Assembly (NCBI GenBank): GCA_021734255.1
Contig: JAIPJM010000009.1
Location: 1 to 64,000 of the forward strand
DNA: 64,000 nucleotides
DNA from: Fidelibacterota bacterium
GTDB taxonomy: Bacteria > Fidelibacterota > UBA8477 > JABMPR01
Direction: 5' to 3'
Part shown: positions 21,671 through 29,951 of the stretch, one piece after another
Position numbering within the stretch: the stretch's first letter is position 1
How the letters are laid out: every line of letters starts with the position of its first letter
Notes under the pieces: model-generated
What the model was told of the DNA's origin: nothing
What the model saw: the letters and a program-made list of their open reading frames with translations, nothing else
Database searches by the model: none
Position numbers and translations under genes: made by a program

Positions 21671-22296
21671 TCATGACTATTAGAAATATTGTTTTCCTCG
21701 GTATGGTCTTCCTTGGTGTTGTCATTGCCATGGTTCCTGAGAATACAACCAAGCCGTACAAATTGACTGCAGAAGAGATGGTGATAGAGGTTCAAAGCGC
21801 TGCTGAGATGGTAAGTGCTGATAATGTTGCACACTGGTTGATCTCCAAAGACCCCAGTCTTCAGCTCATCGATGTTCGCTCACCTGATGAATTTCAGAAA
21901 TACCACCTGGAAAATGCGATCAATATTCCCCTTTCAGTCATCCTGGAAGATGAGTATCGCGATATCGTGGACCAGGGTGTGAAGATGAATGTCCTCTATT
22001 CTAATGGCACACTTGATTCGCACAAAGGGTGGATGATCCTTAGACAGCTGGGATTTGAGAATAATTATGTCCTTCAGGGTGGCTTGAATTACTGGTTTGA
22101 TACTATCATGAATCCGCAGGCTCCCTCTGTATATTCTGCTGATGAAGAATTTGCAAAATATGATTTCAGAAAAGCAGCGAGTGGTGCGCTGGGCGGTGGT
22201 GGTGCTGTAACATTGACTGCCCCTGCTAAAACCAAGGCGAAAAAGCCACCAATCATTCGGAAAAAGAAGAAAAAAGCCCCTGAAGGTGGTTGCTAA
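21649..22296 (+). CDS. Membrane-anchored rhodanese-like protein, Cys-less active loop, C-terminal -GGC
   Basis: LIDVRSPDEFQKYHLENAINIPL; active-site loop VLYSNG; tail KKPPIIRKKKKKAPEGGC-stop. Real start may be the ATG at MTIRN (21673). Confidence 0.85.
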   Translation: MAQRGVLIMTIRNIVFLGMVFLGVVIAMVPENTTKPYKLTAEEMVIEVQSAAEMVSADNVAHWLISKDPSLQLIDVRSPDEFQKYHLENAINIPLSVILEDEYRDIVDQGVKMNVLYSNGTLDSHKGWMILRQLGFENNYVLQGGLNYWFDTIMNPQAPSVYSADEEFAKYDFRKAASGALGGGGAVTLTAPAKTKAKKPPIIRKKKKKAPEGGC

Positions 22297-22328
22297 TAAA
22301 GAAATTGTCGCGAGACATAGAACGGGGA

Positions 22329-22392
22329 GGTAAACCCACGTTTACCATTTACGACCTGGGGGGCTGCGAACAAGCAGCCCCTCGCCATTTTT
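22329..22392 (+). terminator. Tandem hairpins ending the sulfur operon
   Basis: GGTAAAC-CCAC-GTTTACC (22329..22346) then GGGGCTGC-GAACAA-GCAGCCCC (22360..22381) followed by a T-run. Confidence 0.7.
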
Positions 22393-22408
22393 TGAAGAAG
22401 GGATCATT

Positions 22409-23329
22409 TTGTTGAACGAAAAACGAGTCCACATGATAGTTCCCATACTACAGGCCCTACTGGTGACCTTCCTCTGGTCAACATCTTTCATTATCATTAA
22501 GTGGGGATTGAATGAGATCCACCCCATCACGTTCGCTGGCCTCCGGTATTTTATTGCATTCCTCTGCTTCATCCCCTTCTACCTCAAACCGAAGTATCTG
22601 AACGAGGTTAAATCTCTGAGCGGAAGGCAATGGAGGAATCTTTTCATACTCGGTGTGGTTTTTTACACACTCACGCAAGGCACCCAATTCCTCGGACTGT
22701 CTTTACTTCCAGCTGTGACGGTTAGTCTAATGCTAAATTTTACACCCCTGGTGGTTGCCCTGGTTGGTATCCCCCTCCTGAATGAGAAACCGGATCTCAC
22801 CCAGTGGATCGGCGCCCTTATCTTTATTTCAGGGGTACTCTTCTATTTCTTTCCTGTAAGTTTTGAAGGGAGTAGAGGCCTGGGACTGCTTGTCATGACA
22901 TTCGGCGTGTTCGCCAATGCGGCCTCCGCTATCTTTGGTCGGGGTATGAACAGAACGAAGCAGATCAGCGTTCTGACGATCACATTCATCAGTATGGGAG
23001 TTGGATCCCTTTTGCTTTTGGTGATCGGGCTGGGGCTGGAAGGAATACCGGAGATCAGTATGAAAAATTGGCTATTCCTACTCTGGCTAGCCGGCATAAA
23101 CACCGCCTTTGCCTTCACTCTCTGGAATCATACCCTGCGGTCACTATCAGCAGTGGAATCCAGCATCATCAATGGAACCATGCTGATCCAGATCGCCGTG
23201 TTGGCCTGGATCTTTCTTGGAGAAAGCATCACACTTCACGAGGGAATTGGAATGTTTATTGCCGCTATCGGTGCTATACTGGTCCAGACCAGGAGAAAAG
23301 CTGTGATGAAAAGAAATACGGATGTGTAA
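22409..23329 (+). CDS. EamA/DMT-superfamily transporter
   Basis: Ten-TM pattern, two EamA repeats (WSTSFIIIKWGL, AFTLWNHTLRSLSAVESSIINGTMLIQIAVLAWIFLGE). Confidence 0.9.
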   Translation: MLNEKRVHMIVPILQALLVTFLWSTSFIIIKWGLNEIHPITFAGLRYFIAFLCFIPFYLKPKYLNEVKSLSGRQWRNLFILGVVFYTLTQGTQFLGLSLLPAVTVSLMLNFTPLVVALVGIPLLNEKPDLTQWIGALIFISGVLFYFFPVSFEGSRGLGLLVMTFGVFANAASAIFGRGMNRTKQISVLTITFISMGVGSLLLLVIGLGLEGIPEISMKNWLFLLWLAGINTAFAFTLWNHTLRSLSAVESSIINGTMLIQIAVLAWIFLGESITLHEGIGMFIAAIGAILVQTRRKAVMKRNTDV

Positions 23330-23399
23330 TAATCTATTGAACTCTTTATGCACAGCCTTAATATTGGTTTTATAGGATCACTGGGAGAAGTATTCGAGC

Positions 23400-23762
23400 A
23401 TGCATGAAATGTCAATTGCCATAAATATCGTCAGCATTGCCCGCAAGGAAGCTGAGAAGGAAAGTGCCCCTTCCATCTCCATGATCGAATTGGAGGTAGG
23501 GAAACTGGCCGGTGTCATGGTCGATTCATTACAATTCTGCTATGAAGCCGCCTGTAAAGGAACTCTGGCTGAAGGATCTGAGCTTCAGATAATTGAATTG
23601 GAAGGTCAGGCAAAATGTATGCAGTGCGGGAATGTGTTCACAATAGATAGCTTCATGGCGATCTGTCCAAAATGTGACACCTATGAGATCGAGATCATCC
23701 AGGGCAAAGAATTAAGACTAAAAGCTATTTCAATAAACGAGGAAGGATCCAGTCATGTGTGA
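23400..23762 (+). CDS. hypA: Hydrogenase nickel insertion protein HypA
   Basis: MHEMSIA start, CMQCGN...CPKCDT zinc site. Confidence 0.95.
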   Translation: MHEMSIAINIVSIARKEAEKESAPSISMIELEVGKLAGVMVDSLQFCYEAACKGTLAEGSELQIIELEGQAKCMQCGNVFTIDSFMAICPKCDTYEIEIIQGKELRLKAISINEEGSSHV

Positions 23763-24558
23763 CACCTGTGGTTGCGGATCAAACAGTACAACATTTACAA
23801 AGCATGGCGAAAAGGAACACCACCATGGTGATGGGCACCATCATGACCATGACCATGATCACGGGCACAATCACGATCATTCGCACGAACATGATCATAG
23901 CACCCATACACATGGTCGCACCATTGAAGTCGAGCAAGATGTTCTGGGTGAGAATAATTTGTTGGCCCAGAGAAATCGTGGGTATTTCGAGGCTAAAAAT
24001 ATTTTCGCACTTAACCTGGTAAGTTCACCGGGATCAGGAAAAACCACCCTCTTGGAAAAGACTCTGGTGGAACTGCAGGATGTTCCCAGCGCGGTCATTG
24101 AAGGTGACCAACAAACCATGAATGATGCTGATAGAGTTGCGGCGACCGGTGTCCCCGTCTTGCAGATCAATACAGGGAACGGCTGCCATCTGGACGCCAA
24201 TATGATTCATACAGCTTATGGTGAGTTAGAGCTGAAGAATGATTCCGTTCTTTTCATTGAGAATGTCGGCAATCTGGTTTGTCCAGCACTCTTCGATCTG
24301 GGAGAGAATAAGCGTGTGGTCATCATCAGTGTGACTGAGGGTGAGGATAAACCTGCCAAATATCCAACCATGTTCGATGCCGCTGATATTTGTATCATTA
24401 ATAAGATCGACCTCCTTCCATATGTGGAATTCGATGTGGCCCGTTGCAAGGAGCACGCACTGAAGGTGAATCACCAGCTGGAGTTTTTTGAACTCTCTGC
24501 TACTACTGGTGAAGGGATGGATACCTGGCTGAGCTGGCTGAGAGACAATTTGAAGTGA
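23755..24558 (+). CDS. hypB: Hydrogenase nickel incorporation GTPase HypB
   Basis: CDTCGCG N-terminus, His-rich stretch, SSPGSGKTTLLEKT P-loop. Confidence 0.97.
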   Translation: MCDTCGCGSNSTTFTKHGEKEHHHGDGHHHDHDHDHGHNHDHSHEHDHSTHTHGRTIEVEQDVLGENNLLAQRNRGYFEAKNIFALNLVSSPGSGKTTLLEKTLVELQDVPSAVIEGDQQTMNDADRVAATGVPVLQINTGNGCHLDANMIHTAYGELELKNDSVLFIENVGNLVCPALFDLGENKRVVIISVTEGEDKPAKYPTMFDAADICIINKIDLLPYVEFDVARCKEHALKVNHQLEFFELSATTGEGMDTWLSWLRDNLK

Positions 24559-24591
24559 GAGTGACCCAAATGCTTTTACTACTATTAACCT

Positions 24592-24756
24592 GTAATCCCG
24601 AAGTGTCACCCTGCCTGCCAAGTCGAAGTTGAAAAGCGTAGACTGGAGCTTGTCGAAGGACAAGGGATTACTCCTAGGTGAGTGATTAATTCGTCGGTAA
24701 CTCGAGATTGCCACGTCGTCCTACCCTGCGCGTTGGACTCCTTGCAAAGACGCAAT
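24592..24756. repeat. Interspersed-repeat-like mosaic between hypB and hypF
   Basis: GTAATCCC...GGGATTAC inverted arms around GAGCTTGTCGAAGGA, then GAGATTGCCACGTCG...CTTGCAAAGACGCAAT. Confidence 0.5.
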
Positions 24757-24776
24757 TATGAAGGTGTTTTAACAGT

Positions 24777-27050
24777 TTGAGTGATAGCCATAACCAAGTT
24801 CGGCGACGTTTCACCATCAATGGCATTGTTCAAGGGGTGGGATTTCGGCCGTTCATTTACAATCTTGCGCGTGAGATTGGATTAACAGGAACCGTTGCCA
24901 ACACGTCTGTTGGTGTCCTTATCGAGATCCAGGGTGAGTCGAAGCAGATCCAGGCATTTTCAAGCCGCACTGAAGCAGAAGCCCCGCCACTTTCAACCAT
25001 TACCTCGATCAAAGAAGAGCCGATACCTGCTACCGAGGAGAATGATTTTATCATTATCTCCTCTGAGGGTGCGAGTGAGGTGGCAACTCTTATCTCCCCT
25101 GATGTAGCGCTATGTGAAGACTGCCGAAATGAATTATTTGACCCTTCCAACCGGCGCTATGGTTACCCCTTCATCAATTGTACGAATTGCGGCCCCCGTT
25201 ATACCATCATTGAGAATATTCCCTACGACCGACCGTATACATCCATGAAACATTTCCCCTTGTGTGTAGACTGCCAGGAAGAATATGACAATCCTGCCGA
25301 TCGGAGGTTTCATGCGCAACCAAACGCCTGTCCCGTTTGTGGTCCCCATGTATGGCTAAGTGATGACAAGGGTCATGCGCTTGATTCAAAGGACTCTGTC
25401 AAGCTGGCCATCGACCTGCTGTCTGGCGGTAAAATACTGGCTATCAAAGGCTTGGGGGGATTCCACCTGGCGGTCGATGCAAAAAATGATGCCGCTGTAG
25501 CACGCCTACGTCAAGCCAAGGGAAGAGATGAAAAGCCCTTTGCGCTGATGGTGAGAGATCTGGACAAAGCAATTCGATATTGTGAGTTGGATGAGAAAGA
25601 GGTCCAGACTCTGGATTCTATCCAGGCTCCCATTCTGCTTGCCGGGCAAAAGAAAGGGACCGATCTGGCAGTCAATATCGCCCCTGGTTCTGACCGGCTG
25701 GGTATCATGCTTCCCTACACACCACTCCATCACATGCTAATGAGTCATTCTCTGGATGTACTGGTCATGACCAGTGCAAACTTTAGTGAAGAACCTATCT
25801 GCATCGACAATGATGAAGCGGTGGAACGATTGTCTGGAATGGTTGATAATTTTCTTTTTCATGATCGGGATATCTATTTGAGAAGTGATGATTCTGTCGT
25901 CATCAAGATGGACGATACGATTCGACCGATACGGCGAAGTCGAGGCTACGCCCCCCGACCTGTATTCCTGAAGGATGAGGGTCCGTCAATCCTGGCTGTA
26001 GGTGCTGAGCTGAAAAATACGGTGGCACTCTCCAAGGACGAAAAAGTATTCCTGAGTCAGCATATTGGAGACCTTGAGAACCTGGAGGCATTTGAGTTCT
26101 TCAAAATGACCATCGAACATATCCAGAGGATCTTCGAGATAGAGCCGGAACTGATCGTCCACGATCTGCACCCAGAATACCTTTCCACAAAATGGGCCAA
26201 GGAACAGACCTTGTCCTTGCTCGGTGTCCAACATCACCATGCTCACCTGGCTTCTGCCATGGCAGAAAATGACCTTAATGAACCAGTAATAGGGATCATC
26301 ATGGATGGGACTGGGTTTGGGACGGATGGTACGATCTGGGGTGGCGAATTCCTGGTCGGGGATTATGCTGGTTTTTCCAGAGCCGCATGCATAGAACCTA
26401 TGGTATTACCGGGCGGGGAAGCAGCTATCAAGGCTCCCTGGCGTACGAGCTTGAGTTATCTGTACCACACATATGGCGAGACGCTTCCTGACATTCCCAT
26501 GCTGGAGGGAAAAGATATTTCTCCAATACTGCAAATGATCGATAAAAGGATCAACTCACCCTTCACCAGCAGTTGTGGACGTCTCTTCGATGCAGTGGCG
26601 GCGCTTTCCGGTGGAAGGCGGGAAATTCGATACGAGGCCCAGGCAGCCATCGAATTCATGCAAGCAGCAAACAATGAATTAGGCAAAGATCGAACTGCTT
26701 TTGATATCACCCAACCCGAGAATCATTACATCATCTCTGTAGGGCATATTATGCAGGAACTCGTTTCAAGGATTGACTCCGGGTACTCATTAGCATCGCT
26801 TAGTCAGTGGTTTCATCATAGCCTTATCACCACTTTTGTAAAGATGACCAACCGACTGAGCCAGAATTCAGGTATCAACAGCGTTGTTCTTAGCGGTGGG
26901 GTATTTCAAAATATGCTACTGTTTGAAGGCTTGGTCAATGCTTTGACTAAACATAATTTTGTGGTATATACTCACAAACAAGTCCCAACGAATGATGGTG
27001 GAATAGCACTGGGGCAGGTGGCTGTGGGGCGAAACTTTTTAGAGAACTGA
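24777..27050 (+). CDS. hypF: Carbamoyltransferase HypF
   Basis: Acylphosphatase N-terminus NGIVQGVGFRPFIYNLA, CxxCx18CxxC zinc fingers, SRGYAPRP, QHHHAHLASAMAE; TTG start. Confidence 0.97.
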   Translation: MSDSHNQVRRRFTINGIVQGVGFRPFIYNLAREIGLTGTVANTSVGVLIEIQGESKQIQAFSSRTEAEAPPLSTITSIKEEPIPATEENDFIIISSEGASEVATLISPDVALCEDCRNELFDPSNRRYGYPFINCTNCGPRYTIIENIPYDRPYTSMKHFPLCVDCQEEYDNPADRRFHAQPNACPVCGPHVWLSDDKGHALDSKDSVKLAIDLLSGGKILAIKGLGGFHLAVDAKNDAAVARLRQAKGRDEKPFALMVRDLDKAIRYCELDEKEVQTLDSIQAPILLAGQKKGTDLAVNIAPGSDRLGIMLPYTPLHHMLMSHSLDVLVMTSANFSEEPICIDNDEAVERLSGMVDNFLFHDRDIYLRSDDSVVIKMDDTIRPIRRSRGYAPRPVFLKDEGPSILAVGAELKNTVALSKDEKVFLSQHIGDLENLEAFEFFKMTIEHIQRIFEIEPELIVHDLHPEYLSTKWAKEQTLSLLGVQHHHAHLASAMAENDLNEPVIGIIMDGTGFGTDGTIWGGEFLVGDYAGFSRAACIEPMVLPGGEAAIKAPWRTSLSYLYHTYGETLPDIPMLEGKDISPILQMIDKRINSPFTSSCGRLFDAVAALSGGRREIRYEAQAAIEFMQAANNELGKDRTAFDITQPENHYIISVGHIMQELVSRIDSGYSLASLSQWFHHSLITTFVKMTNRLSQNSGINSVVLSGGVFQNMLLFEGLVNALTKHNFVVYTHKQVPTNDGGIALGQVAVGRNFLEN

Positions 27051-27515
27051 GTTGTTGAGTTTCTGAGTTTGTGGGCTTAAAATGAAGCAACCCCCAAACA
27101 ATAGCAGGATTTTAAATGGCTACTTTGAAGAAATTTGAAGATGTTCACGCTTGGCAAAAAACACGCGTAATGGTGAAAGAGATATATACTCTTTCAAGTC
27201 TTAGTGCTTTTTCAAAAGATTATGGATTGAAGGATCAAATAAGAAGATGCGGTGTATCAATAATGGCCAATATTGCTGAGGGCTATGGCAGAAAATCAAG
27301 GAAGGAATTTGCCTACTTTCTAAACATTGCTCATGGTTCTGCAGCCGAGTTGCAATCACATTTATATATTGCGCTCGATTTGGGCTATATTGATAAGGAT
27401 AGTTTTGATCATCTATATGCAGAAACTGAAGAAATTTCAAAGATGATATTGGGTCTCCAAAACTATCTCAGGAAATTGGTAAGATCATGAAACTCAAGAA
27501 CTCATAAACTCAGGA
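27046..27515. mobile_element. Putative small cassette: four-helix-bundle gene flanked by inverted TGAGTTNN arrays
   Basis: Left CTGAGTTGTTGAGTTTCTGAGTTTG (27046..); right strand-reversed CTGAGTTTATGAGTTCTTGAGTTTC (..27512); three 8-bp units in each. Confidence 0.45.
27116..27490 (+). CDS. Four-helix bundle protein (23S rRNA IVS-encoded / S23-like family)
   Basis: FEDVHAWQKTRVMVKEIY, LKDQIRRCGVSIMANIAEGYGRKSRKEFAYFLNIAHGSAAELQSHLYIALDLGYI. Confidence 0.93.
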   Translation: MATLKKFEDVHAWQKTRVMVKEIYTLSSLSAFSKDYGLKDQIRRCGVSIMANIAEGYGRKSRKEFAYFLNIAHGSAAELQSHLYIALDLGYIDKDSFDHLYAETEEISKMILGLQNYLRKLVRS

Positions 27516-27524
27516 TAAATAATT

Positions 27525-27797
27525 ATGTGTCTAGCAGTACCCGGAAAATTATTGGAAGTATTTGATGAGAATGGTCTCAAAATGGGAAACATAGATTTTG
27601 CTGGATCAGTAAGCAAAGCCTGTTTGGAGTATGTACCTGAGATCGAAGTTGGGCAGTACACCATCGTTCATGCCGGTTTTGCGCTTTCGGTACTGAATGA
27701 GAAAGAGGCACAGGAAACGTTTGATGCCTGGGATGAGGTCATTGATGCTGCCAATAAAGATGGGATTGGCTTGGAAAAACTGGAGCGTCCTGATTGA
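27525..27797 (+). CDS. hypC: Hydrogenase assembly chaperone HypC
   Basis: [13 protein letters not shown]-terminus. Confidence 0.96.
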   Translation: MCLAVPGKLLEVFDENGLKMGNIDFAGSVSKACLEYVPEIEVGQYTIVHAGFALSVLNEKEAQETFDAWDEVIDAANKDGIGLEKLERPD

Positions 27798-28888
27798 AGT
27801 ATCTTGATGAGTTCCGTGATCCAAAAATAGCCAAAAAGATCCTGGATGAGATCCACCAGGTAACCACTCAACCGTGGGTCATCATGGAGATCTGTGGTGG
27901 CCAGACCCACTCTATCATCCGCAATGGGATCGATCAGGTCCTACCCAAAGAAATTGAACTTGTCCACGGTCCCGGATGCCCTGTTTGCGTAACCCCGCTG
28001 GAGATCATTGATAAAGCCATTGAGATCGCCGGACGTCCAAATGTCATATTTACCAGTTTCGGGGATATGCTCCGTGTTCCCGGTAGTAAAAAGGATCTAT
28101 TCATGGTCCGCTCTGAGGGCGGAGATGTGCGTACAGTTTTTTCACCGCTTGAAAGTTTGAAGATCGCCAGGGAGAATCCGGATAAGGAAGTTGTCTTTTT
28201 CGCCGTCGGATTCGAAACAACGGCTCCAGGCAATGCCATGGCAGTTGCTCAGGCAGCAAAGGAAGGCTTAAGCAATTTCAGCGAGTTGGTCAGCCATGTG
28301 CTGGTTCCGCCTGCCATGGAAGCACTCCTTTCGAGCTCTACCAACCGGGTCCAGGGGTATCTGGCAGCTGGCCATGTCTGTACGGTCATGGGCTGGGAAG
28401 AATACACACCTATTGCTAAAAAGTATGAGGTGCCCATTGTGATCACTGGCTTTGAGCCTCTGGATGTGCTGGATGGCATTCTCCATACGGTGAAACAATT
28501 GGAAGCTGGCACTTTTGAGGTTGAGAACAGGTATGCCCGGATTGTGGAAGAAGGTGGGAACAAACCTGCTCAGGTTTTGATCCAGGATGTCTTTGAAGTT
28601 GCAGATAGAAAATGGAGAGGAATTGGTGAAATTCCAGTCAGTGGTTTTCGAATTACTGAAAAGTATCGGCAATATGATGCTGAACTAAAATTTGATGTCG
28701 GTGAGATCAAAACCGATGAGCCAGAAGAATGCATCAGTGGTGTTATTCTCCAAGGGTTAAAAAAACCTCACGACTGCCCAGCATTCGGCAAAACCTGCAC
28801 GCCACAGAACCCGCTGGGAGCGACCATGGTATCAAGTGAAGGTGCCTGCGCAGCCTACTACAAATACCAACGAATTAAGGCCGATTGA
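27794..28888 (+). CDS. hypD: Hydrogenase formation protein HypD
   Basis: [43 protein letters not shown]; 4-bp overlap with hypC. Confidence 0.97.
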   Translation: MKYLDEFRDPKIAKKILDEIHQVTTQPWVIMEICGGQTHSIIRNGIDQVLPKEIELVHGPGCPVCVTPLEIIDKAIEIAGRPNVIFTSFGDMLRVPGSKKDLFMVRSEGGDVRTVFSPLESLKIARENPDKEVVFFAVGFETTAPGNAMAVAQAAKEGLSNFSELVSHVLVPPAMEALLSSSTNRVQGYLAAGHVCTVMGWEEYTPIAKKYEVPIVITGFEPLDVLDGILHTVKQLEAGTFEVENRYARIVEEGGNKPAQVLIQDVFEVADRKWRGIGEIPVSGFRITEKYRQYDAELKFDVGEIKTDEPEECISGVILQGLKKPHDCPAFGKTCTPQNPLGATMVSSEGACAAYYKYQRIKAD

Positions 28889-29946
28889 GAGCCCCTATGG
28901 ATTTCCCTGAATCTCTATCCTGCCCGGTGCCGATTCTCAGCCATGACACTGTCCAATTAGCTCATGGAGCAGGCGGTAAACTATCGAACGAGATGATCGA
29001 TAAGATCTTTCTCCCCCGCTTCACCAATACGACCCTGGAAAAGATGGAAGATCAGGCCATTCTGGAGAATCCAGGCGGGAGGATTGCCTTTAGCACTGAC
29101 ACCTTCGTGGTTGACCCCATTTTCTTTCCCGGTGGTGATATTGGCGACCTGGCCATCAATGGAACGGTGAATGATGTCGCCATGAGCGGGGCTCAGCCAC
29201 TTTATCTTAGTGCTGGATTTATCCTGGAGGAAGGTCTCCCCTTTGAGACGCTGCATCGGATCGTTCTATCCATGGAGAAGGCAGCCAATATTGCCGGTAT
29301 CCAGATCGTTGCTGGAGATACAAAAGTGGTCAATCGCGGGAGTTGTGATAAACTTTTTATTAATACAACTGGCTTCGGTTTCGTCCCAGATGGCATCAAT
29401 ATTTCAGCCTCAAATTTAAAGGCTGGCGATAAGATCATTCTCTCAGGAACCCTGGCTGATCACGGAATGGCAGTGATGACCAGTCGTGAGGGCCTATCTT
29501 TCCAGTCAACTGTCAAAAGCGATACAGCTGGCCTGAATCACATGGTAAATGATATGCTTGCGGTAAGCCATGATATTCATGCCCTGCGGGATCCTACTCG
29601 TGGTGGTCTGGCAACCACTTTGAATGAATTTGCAGCAACATCCAATGTGGGTATCCAATTGGAAGATGGCAAGATTCCGGTAAAAGATGATGTAAGAGGC
29701 GCCTGCGAGTTGCTGGGGATCGATCCACTTTACGTTGCCAACGAAGGCAAACTGGTCGCGGTCGTTCCGCCAGAAATTGCGGATACCATGTTGGCGGCAA
29801 TGCAGAATAATCCCCTGGGCGCAAATGCCGTGATCATCGGTGAAGTTACTGATAATCACCCCGGAGTTGTTGCCCTGCGAATGGGTCTGGGAGGTAATCG
29901 TATAGTGGATATGACTGTTGGGGAACAACTCCCTCGTATTTGCTAA
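28885..29946 (+). CDS. hypE: Hydrogenase expression/formation protein HypE
   Basis: [28 protein letters not shown]-terminal PRIC. Confidence 0.97.
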   Translation: MRAPMDFPESLSCPVPILSHDTVQLAHGAGGKLSNEMIDKIFLPRFTNTTLEKMEDQAILENPGGRIAFSTDTFVVDPIFFPGGDIGDLAINGTVNDVAMSGAQPLYLSAGFILEEGLPFETLHRIVLSMEKAANIAGIQIVAGDTKVVNRGSCDKLFINTTGFGFVPDGINISASNLKAGDKIILSGTLADHGMAVMTSREGLSFQSTVKSDTAGLNHMVNDMLAVSHDIHALRDPTRGGLATTLNEFAATSNVGIQLEDGKIPVKDDVRGACELLGIDPLYVANEGKLVAVVPPEIADTMLAAMQNNPLGANAVIIGEVTDNHPGVVALRMGLGGNRIVDMTVGEQLPRIC

Positions 29947-29951
29947 ACCTT

